From: an uncultured Bacilli bacterium
Lineage (GTDB): Bacteria > Bacillota_I > Bacilli_A > RF39 > UBA660
Direction of reading: 5' to 3'
Assembly (NCBI GenBank): GCA_944359725.1
Contig: CALVSY010000002.1
Span: 38,207-102,206, forward strand
Length of the DNA: 64,000 nt
Shown: in pieces, positions 27,900 to 37,581 of the stretch
Numbering within the stretch: the stretch's first letter is position 1
Layout: each line of letters begins with the position of its first letter
The notes under the pieces: model-generated
What the model saw: the letters and a program-made list of their open reading frames with translations, nothing else
Database searches by the model: none
What the model was told of the DNA's origin: nothing
Position numbers and translations under genes: made by a program

Positions 27900-27921
27900 T
27901 TTAACCCACCTTTATTTATTT

Positions 27922-28482
27922 TTATTTATGTTTTAAAACGTATGATGAAGTCATACTGCTTGAGTTAGTAATATCGTTTTGTACCCACTCGTTATCAAGG
28001 TAAAAATCATATTCCTCGCTTAATTCTTCGGTTGATATTGGATCTACTGTAACATCTTTTTTATCAAGACTACTTATATCATACCAAGCTTCATTAATCA
28101 TTACTTTACCGTAGTTAAAGCCGTCAAAGCCATCATCATTTACATCTATTATGTTAAGCGTAACTTCATTGCCTGACTTAGATACAAAAACAGGTACGTA
28201 TGTGTTTTTTTCATTACTTTTCATTTTAAACATGTATACGGTATCATCACTTTTTTCATCAATTTGTTTTGCAACACTTTTACCTGATATCTTACTAAAA
28301 CCATTTAAAGTGATCTTATCATCCATACTAAATTCTGATACTGGATAATACGTTTCTTTGTTTTTACTTGCGTTTACATAAGTATTTATTGATACTCCCG
28401 CGATAATAGCAGCAATGTTAATTGGTATAATTGCTTTTAAAGCCTTATTTTTTAACTCTTCTTTATTAATTTTTATCTTCAT
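27922..28482 (-). CDS. Membrane-anchored extracellular protein
   Basis: 186 residues with a Lys-rich head, one membrane helix at residues 17-34 and an external domain with many Asp and Asn. VNDDGFDGFNYGKV has an EF-loop-like spacing of acidic residues, but this is not a secure calcium site. AAGGAG precedes ATG 28482. It starts 62 bases beyond the deacetylase-like gene. Function not recognised. Confidence 0.7.
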   Translation of the reverse strand: MKIKINKEELKNKALKAIIPINIAAIIAGVSINTYVNASKNKETYYPVSEFSMDDKITLNGFSKISGKSVAKQIDEKSDDTVYMFKMKSNEKNTYVPVFVSKSGNEVTLNIIDVNDDGFDGFNYGKVMINEAWYDISSLDKKDVTVDPISTEELSEEYDFYLDNEWVQNDITNSSSMTSSYVLKHK

Positions 28483-28544
28483 TTTTATTATCTCCTTTAC
28501 TTGGTAATAGTAATAATATCACAAGTAAATTTAAGTGTCAAACA

Positions 28545-29387
28545 CTATTCTTTAATTAAACTTTGTAATCCAGTTATTTCATAACCCCTACTTTCTATCG
28601 TGTTTATCATTAATTTAAAAGATGATAAATCATAGCTACTTAAATCATATAGTATCATAATTCCCTTATCTAAGTTTTGTTTTAACTGGGTAATACTAGG
28701 ATTAGTAACAAAGGGTGTTAACGTATGCATTTTCTTTTTTTCGCAGATCTTTTTTTGCTCGTCATTTTTATCTATATTCAAGCATAAATTAGAATCTTTT
28801 AAAGTAATACTTTCAATTAAATTATTAGTAACACCAATCATCGTTTTATCATATTTTCCATCATAACCTAAGTTATATATCTCACAGTTTAAATCATTAA
28901 TCTTAAACGCATCTTCCATGTTTTCTTCTAACCAAAGCCCATCAACAAAGAAATTAATTGGTACGGTTTCTTGCTTTACTAACTTAAGAATACTATTTAA
29001 GTTTTTACTTGAAGAAACAGTAAATATAATCGAAACTTGATTAGTTTTAGAGTTTCCCTTTGTTATGTAATAATCATAATTATCACTTATAGAGGTTTCT
29101 GGTGCTTTGTTTTCATAGACTATTTTATCCTCATTAAACACGTCTTCATCTTTCATGTTTTTATATGACTTTTCTTCATCAACGATAAGTCCTGAAATAC
29201 CTAGAATCATTTCATCATCTTTTATCTTAGGTTCAACAGGCATGATATCATGTTTATCTTTATAGCTTAATACTTCCTTCATTAATGGATCACTTTTTCT
29301 AACCTCACTAAATACTTTATCAGTATAAATAAAGCTTATTAGTAAAAGCAAAAAAAGTCCCGCTAATTTACTCATTTGTTTTAGCAA
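28545..29387 (-). CDS. Secreted polysaccharide-deacetylase-like protein lacking catalytic residues
   Basis: About 280 residues. An N-terminal membrane segment (LAGLFLLLLISFIYT) is followed by a domain whose VSIIFTVSSSKNLNSILKLV and VPINFFVDGLWLEEN copy the strand order of NodB-type deacetylases (TFDVS..., TFF..G.W). The catalytic Asp pair and the His motif are not visible, so a binding or structural role is more likely. TTG 29387 is 8 bases after AGG; ATG 29375 is the alternative. Confidence 0.6.
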   Translation of the reverse strand: MLKQMSKLAGLFLLLLISFIYTDKVFSEVRKSDPLMKEVLSYKDKHDIMPVEPKIKDDEMILGISGLIVDEEKSYKNMKDEDVFNEDKIVYENKAPETSISDNYDYYITKGNSKTNQVSIIFTVSSSKNLNSILKLVKQETVPINFFVDGLWLEENMEDAFKINDLNCEIYNLGYDGKYDKTMIGVTNNLIESITLKDSNLCLNIDKNDEQKKICEKKKMHTLTPFVTNPSITQLKQNLDKGIMILYDLSSYDLSSFKLMINTIESRGYEITGLQSLIKE

Positions 29388-29419
29388 TATGATCACCTAA
29401 TAAATGATATGAGTTATTT

Positions 29420-29445
29420 TAAAAAAAAGACTTTAAAAAAGTCTA
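29420..29445 (-). terminator. Terminator of 29443-30360
   Basis: AGACTT/AAGTCT stem and eight T on the minus strand, overlapping the stop codon. Confidence 0.8.
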
Positions 29446-30360
29446 ATTTTTATATGCTGCCTCAGGCTTTAATAAATAAGTATTGGTAATAGAAGTTCCC
29501 GTGTATTCCCAGTTTGACAACATAAGTTTTTTTATGTTTTCACCATATATTTTAAAAGTAACGTTTGATAGTGTTTTTTGGTTAGGTATGCAGTAAGTTT
29601 TTTCACCCGTTACTTCTTTATCATTTGAAAGAAGCACTTTTTTACCTTGTTCATCGGTGTATTTTACGTTTATTTTAAAAGTCCCACTAGGTAGTGAAAC
29701 GTTAAAACACCTTGGATCATTTTTATTAGTTGAAATGGTTACTTTGTTCTTACTTTTATTAGCTTCATCTATTTCTTCTTTTAAAACAGGACTATAATAA
29801 CCTTTTACGGTAAACGTTTTATAAGCATACTTATCAGCGTTTTTACTTGCGTTTACAAAACTCCATCCGAAAGGAGCATAAGACTCATCTATTTTTGATG
29901 CGTTTTTTATTTGAAACTTTACTCGGTATGTTTTGTTTTCGTTTTTTAATGAATCAACCCGTACTTTAAAATTCCTCGTTTTATTATCAAATGTTTTTAC
30001 ATCTTTTTCTTTCCAACTTTTACCATCTAACTCATAAATGGTAACCTCATAACTTCCAGAATAGCCATATACCTTATCGGTTATTTTAAACTCTATTACA
30101 TAATTACTATCATCATAATACTCTTTAGCGATAAACCCATTTTTGTTTTCAAACACGCCTTGTAATTTAGATGACACTATTTTTTTAGCATAATTAATTG
30201 GCGTTGACCCATCAATAACACTTAAAAACCAAAAACAAAGAAAAAAGATGAGAAAAAGTGAAACGGCAATTAAAATCTTAGCGTTTTTTAAAACCTTTTC
30301 ATCCGCAAGACGAGGTCTTCCTACCGGATTTTTCTCTTCTTTTAATAGCCATTCTTTCAT
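29443..30360 (-). CDS. Membrane-anchored protein with AT-hook-like cytoplasmic tail
   Basis: 305 residues. The short cytoplasmic N-terminus contains NPVGRPRLADEK, a GRP core like an AT-hook. One membrane helix (residues 28-47) follows, then an external region of beta-rich sequence with two Cys (RCFNVSL, TYCIPNQ) that could form a disulfide. AAAGGTG precedes ATG 30360, and it starts 14 bases after ezrA ends, so it may belong to a division or envelope operon. DNA binding by the tail is inference only. Confidence 0.7.
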   Translation of the reverse strand: MKEWLLKEEKNPVGRPRLADEKVLKNAKILIAVSLFLIFFLCFWFLSVIDGSTPINYAKKIVSSKLQGVFENKNGFIAKEYYDDSNYVIEFKITDKVYGYSGSYEVTIYELDGKSWKEKDVKTFDNKTRNFKVRVDSLKNENKTYRVKFQIKNASKIDESYAPFGWSFVNASKNADKYAYKTFTVKGYYSPVLKEEIDEANKSKNKVTISTNKNDPRCFNVSLPSGTFKINVKYTDEQGKKVLLSNDKEVTGEKTYCIPNQKTLSNVTFKIYGENIKKLMLSNWEYTGTSITNTYLLKPEAAYKN

Positions 30361-30374
30361 TTTACATCACCTTT

Positions 30375-32084
30375 TTATTTCTTGTATTCTAGTATTTTTT
30401 TATGAATTCCAGGTTCTACAACGTCAAGCGTACTTATGCTTATTTCTAAAGACTTTTTATACTCACCTTTAAAAAATAGTTTTTCTGCTTTAATTAGACC
30501 TTCATTTATTATTTGTTTTGATGAACGATACCTGTTTCCATATACTATTGCGTACTCAGAAAGTAGTGCTGATTTAACCATTTCAGCAGTCGTGTTATGA
30601 AGTTTAAAAACCAAGTCACGAGCCGTATCAACACGTACGTTTAAAGTATCTACGTCAATTGGTTTTTTAGATAATTCCTTTTGAATTTCCTTTATTGCTT
30701 CCCCAGCTTCCGTAAGTTCAACGTAATACACATCTGGTATTATCGGAAGTCTGTTTTTTCTTATCTGATACTTAGACTGCTTTAAAAGCAATTTAATATC
30801 TTCTAACTGTCCTTTAGCACGTTCTTCATCATCTTTTAAATTACTAACCTTTTGAAGAATGTGATTTAACTTTTCATTTAATTTAGTTAGTTTAAGCATT
30901 ATTATTTCAAGCTCAGAATTTAATTTAGAAAAAGGAAAACTATGATTTTTATCTAACTGTTCTAACTTTTCATAATCCCTTATTATCTCATCATATTCTT
31001 CTTTTAAAAGATTAACTGAATTTAAAGTATCATCTGTTAAATTATAATGTTTTTGCATAAGAGGAAGATTATTCGCTACACTATTTAGTATTTTATCTAT
31101 GTGCTTTCTTTTTTTATTAAAGTCAATAAGTCCTTCCTCATAATACTTCCTAGTTATTTTTTCGGTTTCGAAATCATTAAACAAAGAATCAAAATAATCT
31201 AGTATCGTCTTAAGTTCAAAAGTTACGTCCTCTAAGTTAAGTACCCGCACACGATCAAAAATAGCACTTACTTTTTTTTCTGTTTCAACAATGTTATACT
31301 CAACGTTTAAATAATCAAGTTGGTACCCTTCTCTAGTTAGTTTTATGTACTCAGAAGATACATCTTCCGTTCTTTTTGGAATAAGGTTTTTACCCATTAA
31401 CATTATCTCTGGGATCTCATCAATTACGATCGTCATATGCTCTAACATTTCAGTTAGCCCTTTAACTACGTAAATTACCTCTTCATAATCCTTTCTTTCC
31501 ATTACTTGCTCGAACTCTTCAAAACGCTTTTCAATGGTTTCAAACTGAAGTTCAATCGTTTTTGTGGTTTCTTCATAATCCGCTTTGGTCTCCTCAAAAC
31601 GTTTTTTTAGTTTTCTGTATAAAGCTTTTAACTTAATTACCGTTGCACGGTTTCGCTCCTCACTAGAGGTAATTTCTTTTATTTCTGATAATATCTTTTT
31701 TATCTTTGTTTTTATTTCACATAACTTTATTTCTATTTCTGATATTCTTACGTATATATCTTTATACTTTTCTTTATCCATGGCAAAATCCGCTTCAATT
31801 AACATGTCGTTAATAAGTGGTATGGTTTCGTTTTCTATTAATTGAAACTTCATCTTCCAAGTATTATATTTTTCTTCTAGCTTAGCATTGTTTTTGACTA
31901 ATGCCTCTACCTTTGATAGCTCGTTTAATACAGGAACGTTAATAAGCATGTTTTTTTCTTTTTCTAAGTTAGTTATTTCGTTTGCAATTTTCTTTTTCCT
32001 TTTGTTTTTAACAATAATGATTAAAGCAACTATTATAACTAAAAGAATAACGATAATGGTACCTATATACAAACCTTTTCCCAT
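30375..32084 (-). CDS. ezrA: Septation ring formation regulator EzrA
   Basis: 569 residues, the usual EzrA length, with a single N-terminal membrane helix (residues 5-27) and a long spectrin-like coiled-coil cytoplasmic region. EzrA binds FtsZ, limits polar Z rings and links division with wall synthesis. TAGGAGG precedes ATG 32084. Read first in its operon, before the AT-hook-like membrane protein. Confidence 0.92.
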   Translation of the reverse strand: MGKGLYIGTIIVILLVIIVALIIIVKNKRKKKIANEITNLEKEKNMLINVPVLNELSKVEALVKNNAKLEEKYNTWKMKFQLIENETIPLINDMLIEADFAMDKEKYKDIYVRISEIEIKLCEIKTKIKKILSEIKEITSSEERNRATVIKLKALYRKLKKRFEETKADYEETTKTIELQFETIEKRFEEFEQVMERKDYEEVIYVVKGLTEMLEHMTIVIDEIPEIMLMGKNLIPKRTEDVSSEYIKLTREGYQLDYLNVEYNIVETEKKVSAIFDRVRVLNLEDVTFELKTILDYFDSLFNDFETEKITRKYYEEGLIDFNKKRKHIDKILNSVANNLPLMQKHYNLTDDTLNSVNLLKEEYDEIIRDYEKLEQLDKNHSFPFSKLNSELEIIMLKLTKLNEKLNHILQKVSNLKDDEERAKGQLEDIKLLLKQSKYQIRKNRLPIIPDVYYVELTEAGEAIKEIQKELSKKPIDVDTLNVRVDTARDLVFKLHNTTAEMVKSALLSEYAIVYGNRYRSSKQIINEGLIKAEKLFFKGEYKKSLEISISTLDVVEPGIHKKILEYKK

Positions 32085-32148
32085 ATTAACATCCTCCTAC
32101 CATAAAAATATTTTATCATAATTTGTAATATTTTGCACGAATAATATT

Positions 32149-32181
32149 AAAAAAGCGATCAAATATTACATATTGATCACT
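32149..32181 (-). terminator. Terminator of 32187-33080
   Basis: GCGATCAA/TTGATCAC stem with one wobble, then six T on the minus strand. Confidence 0.8.
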
Positions 32182-32186
32182 TCTTA

Positions 32187-33080
32187 TTATTTTTTCTTCA
32201 TAAAAACCGTTATTTCATGGCCATCTTTTAACCTTGCCCAATCAAGGTCATAATATCTTTTTATTTTTCGTTCATCAAACTCATTACCAAACAAAGCACA
32301 ATCGTATATAACACCATTTTTATTAAGTAATCGTCTTAAAGATAAAACTTGTTTTTCTTTGTTTTTTAAAACCAAACTTAAAATGTTACTTAAGTATATC
32401 ACGTCAAATTTATCATCTAACTTTTTGTTTAAGTCAGTTAGGTTTGAATCAAGGTATTTTATGTTACAGCTTTTAAGTCTTTCTTTTAATAAGTCATAAT
32501 TTTCTTTTCTTAAATAAGCGTTGTAAACCATTTGATCCTCACTTTTATTTAACGGTTTATCATAAAAGAAAGGAAGCGTTATCCTAGCGGTTTTACCAGT
32601 TTTTATAAACGTGTTAAAAAACTCAAATTCGTCCTTGATTAAATAGTTTTTCACCTCGTTTATTATCTTTTCAAAATTATTTAAACCAGGTAAATCATGG
32701 ATCCAATCATAATTATCAAGATAGCTAACTAAAAAACTTATTTTAGATATAAACTCTTCATAATCATAGGTTTTAATCATCGCTACTTTAAGTTCTGAGT
32801 AATACTTACAAAACCTGTTTACGTCAAAACCGGTTATGTCTTTAGCGCCCGCAAGTGCCGCGTGTAGCAAATGGTCCCCAGATGAGGTTACCGAAAGCAC
32901 TTTTTTATCTTTTAAATCCTTATTATAATATGAATCAATAGGCTCATTTGTAAAAGGAAAAACCTTATCCGCAATTTCAAAAGATGTTATTTTGTTTTTT
33001 TCATAAAAAGGTAATTTACCATGAGATAAATACTTTTCTAGTAATAGTAAGTCACTTTTATTACCGTCTTTTTTAATCAT
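32187..33080 (-). CDS. DUF3419/BtaA-like AdoMet-dependent enzyme
   Basis: 297 residues. VLSVTSSGDHLLHAALAGA followed by ITGFDVNRF is the AdoMet site of the DUF3419/BtaA group; FDVIYLSNILSLV is the later Rossmann strand. BtaA moves the aminocarboxypropyl group of AdoMet to diacylglycerol in betaine-lipid synthesis; other members have no known role. No BtaB partner is seen here, so lipid work is not shown. AAGGAG precedes ATG 33080; transcribed divergently from rpsD. Confidence 0.75.
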   Translation of the reverse strand: MIKKDGNKSDLLLLEKYLSHGKLPFYEKNKITSFEIADKVFPFTNEPIDSYYNKDLKDKKVLSVTSSGDHLLHAALAGAKDITGFDVNRFCKYYSELKVAMIKTYDYEEFISKISFLVSYLDNYDWIHDLPGLNNFEKIINEVKNYLIKDEFEFFNTFIKTGKTARITLPFFYDKPLNKSEDQMVYNAYLRKENYDLLKERLKSCNIKYLDSNLTDLNKKLDDKFDVIYLSNILSLVLKNKEKQVLSLRRLLNKNGVIYDCALFGNEFDERKIKRYYDLDWARLKDGHEITVFMKKK

Positions 33081-33146
33081 AATACTTCTCCTTAAAAAAT
33101 AATTGTTTTTTATACTAACACAAAATCACTTATTTATCAAGAATAC

Positions 33147-33175
33147 TTGACTTGTTTCATATAATTAGCTATAAT
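33147..33175 (+). promoter_or_regulatory. rpsD promoter
   Basis: TTGACT, exact 17-bp spacer, TATAAT. Start predicted near 33182, giving a leader of about 170 nt. Confidence 0.9.
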
Positions 33176-33181
33176 TACAAA

Positions 33182-33351
33182 AGTGTAAACTTTAAAAGCA
33201 GCACCTATTTGAATTTAATAACGTGTTTGTTTGCATTTGGTTATACGAGTAACTCTTTTAAGCTGCGAGTAGTGAAAGTATTAAAACAAACTCCCTATTA
33301 AATGGCAAAGGTCCTTTTAGTTTACCAATAAAACAAAAGGAGGAGAAAAAA
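33182..33351 (+). promoter_or_regulatory. rpsD 5' leader, candidate S4 autoregulatory RNA
   Basis: The leader is too long for plain initiation. GCAGC near 33199 can pair with GCTGC near 33261. Close to the gene, CCTTTTAGTTT (33313-33323) pairs with AAACAAAAGG (33331-33340) and hides the ribosome site. Autogenous S4 leaders are known in Bacillota; the fold here is inference. Confidence 0.6.
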
Positions 33352-33957
33352 ATGGCAAGATATACAGGCCCAATTTATAAGAAAAGTCGTCATTTAGGAT
33401 TTTCTTTATTAGAAAATGGAAAAGAACTTGCAAAAAGACCTTATGGTCCAGGACAACACGGAAATGATAGAAAACGTGGTAAAGCATCTGAGTACAAACT
33501 TCAATTAATGGAAAAACAAAAAGTTAGATTAATGTACGGAGTAAACGAAAAACAATTTAAACTAACTTTCAACAAAGCAGCTAAAATGAAAGGTATCCAA
33601 GGTGAAAACTTCTTAAAACTATTAGAAAGCAGATTAGATAACATCGTTTATCGTATGGGACTTGGAGCAACTAGAAAAGCCGCAAGACAAATCGTTAATC
33701 ACGGGCACATCACGGTAAATGGTAAAAAGGTAGATATTCCATCATACCAAGTAAAACCTGGTGACGTTATCGCTGTTAAAGAAGCATCTAAAGATCATAA
33801 AGCTATGCTAGAATCACTTGAAAAAGTAAATAAAACACCAGAATACGTTGAATTCGATAAGAAGAAAATGCAAGGTACTTACCTAAGATACCCACAAAGA
33901 AGTGAACTTCCAGCTGATATTAAAGAATCTATGATCGTTGAGTTCTACAATAAGTAA
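33352..33957 (+). CDS. rpsD: 30S ribosomal protein uS4
   Basis: 201 residues. MARYTGPIYKKSRHLGFSL opens it; YGPGQHG and the S4 RNA-binding domain (LESRLDNIVYRMG, RQIVNHGHITVNGKKVDIPS) are diagnostic. Primary binder of 16S rRNA in 30S assembly and, in many Bacillota, repressor of its own mRNA. AAAGGAGG precedes ATG 33352. Single gene with its own promoter, leader and terminator. Confidence 0.98.
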   Translation: MARYTGPIYKKSRHLGFSLLENGKELAKRPYGPGQHGNDRKRGKASEYKLQLMEKQKVRLMYGVNEKQFKLTFNKAAKMKGIQGENFLKLLESRLDNIVYRMGLGATRKAARQIVNHGHITVNGKKVDIPSYQVKPGDVIAVKEASKDHKAMLESLEKVNKTPEYVEFDKKKMQGTYLRYPQRSELPADIKESMIVEFYNK

Positions 33958-33970
33958 TAAATAGTATTTA

Positions 33971-34006
33971 AAAACGTAAAGCTAATTAAAGTTTTACGTT
34001 TTTTAT
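33971..34006. terminator. Bidirectional terminator rpsD / 34003 gene
   Basis: AAAACGTAAA/TTTACGTTTT stem flanked by T-run on the plus strand and A-run for the minus. Confidence 0.85.
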
Positions 34007-35385
34007 TTTCTTAATTTTTTAAGTAAGTAATTATATTTCATAAGTGAAACTAGCATGACAAACCCAATAAATATTAAAATGAAAATAATTGGTATTTCTA
34101 AAAAAGCATAAGTAAACACAAGCCTACCAGTAATTGAAAAATAAACTAAATCATACATAAGTGATGCATTAAACACCGTTGATAATAAATTATCGTTAAA
34201 AGTATCATTAAGACTACTATGTTTACCAGTGTTAATGTTATAAATTAACATGCTTATTATTCCGGTTACTAATGCTATTATAAAAGATATAAAGTTAATT
34301 TCATAAAGATTTTTAATTAAAACGATAAAAGATAAAACACTAATAGTCATTAGTATTATGGTCATAACATAGTTAAATGGTTTTATCTCCTTCATTAAAA
34401 GAGTTCTTCTTTGTCCGTTTTTTATTTCAATTAATTTGCTATCAATAATTTTTGATAACTCATCTTCTTCTTTTGAATAAGGTCTTAAACTTGCTATTAC
34501 CTCATCCGCTTTCAAATCGGTTTTTTCGTTAATTAAATACGTAAAAGAAGAAATATTATTCTTTTTTAATTCTTCTAATATACTTTGTGATGTTTTATCC
34601 TCATCATCTTTTATCAAATCACTTATTTGTTCTTGAAAACAAGATGGTATTCTTGAAATTATGGTTACTTTTCTATCTTTTAAAATATTAATTACTTCAT
34701 CTGTTTTATCAATTTCTTTTTTTAAAGTGTTTATCTTTTCTCTTGCGCTATCTAATAACTTTTTATTACTTGATCTTTTAAAGAATAAACTATCTTTTTT
34801 AATAAAGTTCATGTTTAAAAATGAATATATCGTTATTAATCCAAAAATACCAAACGGAATTGTTAGAATAAGTAAATAGTTTTTAAATACAAGGTTGAAA
34901 ATCATGCAAAAGACATAAAATAAACCATTTATAAAATCATATACGTTTACTATTTTCTTACCCTTTATATTATAGCTATTAAAAGTAGTTATGTTTTGAT
35001 TAATAAAGGAAATACTATCAGATCTTAAATCATTTAAAAATATTTTTGAAGTGAGTTCTTTTTTTACCTTTTCTAAATTTTCTACTTCTTTGCAATCGTT
35101 TACGTATTCGTTAAATTCATCTTCTATTTTTTTTGCAGCATCTTTTTTTGCAAATGAAACAGCGTTTGATAAATCATCTTTTAACTCTTTTATCATTCCA
35201 TCATCTTGCCAAAATTTATAATTCTTAGTTTTTGCTATTATGTAACTATAATATCCTAAGTAATTTTTAGGAAAAAACTTTTTTATTTTACATGAAACAT
35301 CTAACAGTAAATCATAATCTTCATCTGTAATAGCTTTATCATGCATACTTTTTAGTTGTTTTAAAGTGTATTTTTCTTTTTTCAT
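34003..35385 (-). CDS. Large membrane protein of unknown function
   Basis: 460 residues. A soluble helical N-terminal region (1-155) is followed by two hydrophobic segments (about 158-200), a long charged coiled-coil-like region (210-330), and four more hydrophobic segments to the end (335-455). AGGA precedes ATG 35385. It starts 11 bases after the glyS stop, so it probably belongs to that operon and would fall under the same T-box. Function not recognised. Confidence 0.75.
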   Translation of the reverse strand: MKKEKYTLKQLKSMHDKAITDEDYDLLLDVSCKIKKFFPKNYLGYYSYIIAKTKNYKFWQDDGMIKELKDDLSNAVSFAKKDAAKKIEDEFNEYVNDCKEVENLEKVKKELTSKIFLNDLRSDSISFINQNITTFNSYNIKGKKIVNVYDFINGLFYVFCMIFNLVFKNYLLILTIPFGIFGLITIYSFLNMNFIKKDSLFFKRSSNKKLLDSAREKINTLKKEIDKTDEVINILKDRKVTIISRIPSCFQEQISDLIKDDEDKTSQSILEELKKNNISSFTYLINEKTDLKADEVIASLRPYSKEEDELSKIIDSKLIEIKNGQRRTLLMKEIKPFNYVMTIILMTISVLSFIVLIKNLYEINFISFIIALVTGIISMLIYNINTGKHSSLNDTFNDNLLSTVFNASLMYDLVYFSITGRLVFTYAFLEIPIIFILIFIGFVMLVSLMKYNYLLKKLRK

Positions 35386-35396
35386 GAGCGATTTTC

Positions 35397-36767
35397 CTAA
35401 AAAGCAATTTTTTCTTCTATGTATTTTACCGCGTCCTCGGTACTTAAAGTAATTTGTTTCATGGTGTCCCTATCTCTTATCGTAACCGTGTTATTATTTA
35501 ATGTTTCATCATCAATTGTAATGCAAAAAGGAGTTCCGATAACGTCTTGCCTTCTATATCTTTTACCAATTGAACCGGTTTCATCATAAGAAGTCATGAA
35601 CTTGTTTGCAAAAAGCTTATATACTTCTTTTGCTTTTTGGCTATGATACTTTTTAACAAGTGGAAGTATTGCTGCTTTATAAGGAGCGATAGAAGGATTA
35701 AAATGCATAACTTCCCTAGTATCATTATCTAGTTTTTCTTCTTCATAAGCCTCACATAAAATAGCAAGGGTAAGTCTGTCTGCTCCAATTGAATACTCAA
35801 TTACGGTTGGTATGTATTTTTCATTGGTTTCTGGATCCTGATACTCCATTTTCTTACCAGAGAACTCGCTATGTCTTGATAAATCCCAAGTTCCTCTGTT
35901 ATGAATACCATTTAACTCTTCCCAACCAATTGGAAACTTATACTGAATGTCGCACGCAGCCTTTGCATAATGAGCAAGCTTATCATGATCATGATATCTT
36001 AATTTATCAGCACTCAACCCTAAATCCTTTATAAAATCTAAAGCGCGTTTTTTATAATCCTCGTAAAAACTCATGCTATCCTCATCTTTACAGAACTTTT
36101 GAAGTTCCATTTGCTCAAATTCAATCGTTCTAAACAAAAAGTTACCAGGCGTTATTTCGTTTCTAAAACTCTTTCCTATTTGTGCAATTGCAAAAGGAAG
36201 CTTTGCCCTCATTGTTCTTTGTACGTTAAGAAAGTTTACGTACTCACCTTGACAAGTCTCAGGTCTTAAATATACCGTATCTTTATTTCCTTCTACCGTA
36301 CCACGAGATGTTTCAAACATTAACTTAAACTGTTTAATAGGAGTCCAGTCAAACCCACCGCAATTAGGACAAGTAATGTGATTATCATTAATGTATTTTT
36401 CCATTTCCTCATTACTCATTGCTTCTGCTGCAACAGTTCCTTTTGAATGTTCTTCAATTAAATTGTCCGCACGAAACCTTTGTTTGCACTTCTTACAATC
36501 CATTTTAGGATCACTAAATGATCCAACATGGCCTGATGCTTCCCATACCCTTGGATTCATAAGAATAGCAGCATCAACACCATAAGTTGTCATATCTTCC
36601 TGAACGAACCTTTTCCACCAAGCTTTTTTTATGTTATTTTTTAATTCCACTCCAACCGGACCAAAATCCCAAGTATTAGCAAAACCATCATAAATTTCGC
36701 TTCCAGGAAATACAAATCCATATTGTTTACATAAATTAACTATTTTATCCATCGTTAAATCTTTCAT
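35397..36767 (-). CDS. glyS: Glycyl-tRNA synthetase, single-chain class II
   Basis: 456 residues of the homodimeric (alpha2) GlyRS, not the alpha/beta GlyQ-GlyS form of Bacillus. YGFVFPGSEIYDGFANTWDFGPVG is the N-terminal signature; motif 2 FRNEITPGNFLFRTIEFEQMELQ and motif 3 SIGADRLTLAIL complete the active site; a CxxC pair (MDCKKCKQRF...CPNCGGFDW) suggests a zinc module. It charges tRNA-Gly. It lies 37 bases after the 36805 gene, both downstream of the glycine T-box. Confidence 0.97.
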   Translation of the reverse strand: MKDLTMDKIVNLCKQYGFVFPGSEIYDGFANTWDFGPVGVELKNNIKKAWWKRFVQEDMTTYGVDAAILMNPRVWEASGHVGSFSDPKMDCKKCKQRFRADNLIEEHSKGTVAAEAMSNEEMEKYINDNHITCPNCGGFDWTPIKQFKLMFETSRGTVEGNKDTVYLRPETCQGEYVNFLNVQRTMRAKLPFAIAQIGKSFRNEITPGNFLFRTIEFEQMELQKFCKDEDSMSFYEDYKKRALDFIKDLGLSADKLRYHDHDKLAHYAKAACDIQYKFPIGWEELNGIHNRGTWDLSRHSEFSGKKMEYQDPETNEKYIPTVIEYSIGADRLTLAILCEAYEEEKLDNDTREVMHFNPSIAPYKAAILPLVKKYHSQKAKEVYKLFANKFMTSYDETGSIGKRYRRQDVIGTPFCITIDDETLNNNTVTIRDRDTMKQITLSTEDAVKYIEEKIAF

Positions 36768-36804
36768 ATTACTTTTTTCCTTTCCTAATTCATATTATTA
36801 TATG

Positions 36805-37557
36805 TTAAAAACCCTTTATTTTGTATTGCAATTGTTTTACGTCTTCTAGCTCTTTATTGTGATTTAAAGCAATCTTGCTAAATAATTCAAACAATCTATC
36901 ATTATCAGTTATAATTATAAAATCACCACAACTAAAACTACATTCAGCACCAATGTCAACCTTGCGATAATATTTATACTCATTACTAACTTCTGCTAAT
37001 ACGTTTTTTGAAAATATCTTTTCCTCTATGAATTTTTTTAAAAAATTTTTTTCTGATAAGATTGCTTTATTATCAAAATTCAAAAACAAATAACATACAT
37101 TTTTATTATTTATATTATTACTATGATAACAAGAAACTTTTTTAGTTGTGTTAACAACGTAAATATCAAAATCTTTTTCTTTTAAAAATCTTTCGCGATC
37201 CTTTTTATATTTATTTAATATCTCATAATATTCTTCATCAACAAAATTTAAATCCTGGGACATCAATTTCATCTTTTTATCTTCTGATGATACTTTTATA
37301 ACCAATGGATTTTTACGATTAAAATATTTACTTATACCATCTAATCTATTACTATTTATATAATAATTAATCAATTGCTTTTTTGCGTCTTTATCATCTA
37401 ATCCTTTAAGATTTTGAAATAAAGCATAAGCGTTAAAATTTAATACTCCATCTTCTTTTTCTCCACTTACTTTTACGTTAGTACCTTCGGTATTATCAAT
37501 TATTGATAATGTCTTATAATTATCATCATTTAAGCATCTTACTCCGTTAATCTTCAT
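36805..37557 (-). CDS. Unknown protein, first gene under the glycine T-box
   Basis: 250 residues without membrane segment or known motif. Only features: a charged central helical region (YEILNKYKKDRERFLKEKDF) and a C-terminal GAECSFSCGDFIIITDNDRLF with two Cys. A weak GGGAAG site precedes ATG 37557. It is the first gene after the T-box and shares the transcript with glyS, so its expression should rise when tRNA-Gly is uncharged. Function not recognised. Confidence 0.75.
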   Translation of the reverse strand: MKINGVRCLNDDNYKTLSIIDNTEGTNVKVSGEKEDGVLNFNAYALFQNLKGLDDKDAKKQLINYYINSNRLDGISKYFNRKNPLVIKVSSEDKKMKLMSQDLNFVDEEYYEILNKYKKDRERFLKEKDFDIYVVNTTKKVSCYHSNNINNKNVCYLFLNFDNKAILSEKNFLKKFIEEKIFSKNVLAEVSNEYKYYRKVDIGAECSFSCGDFIIITDNDRLFELFSKIALNHNKELEDVKQLQYKIKGF

Positions 37558-37581
37558 AACAAACTTCCCTTCTTAAATATT

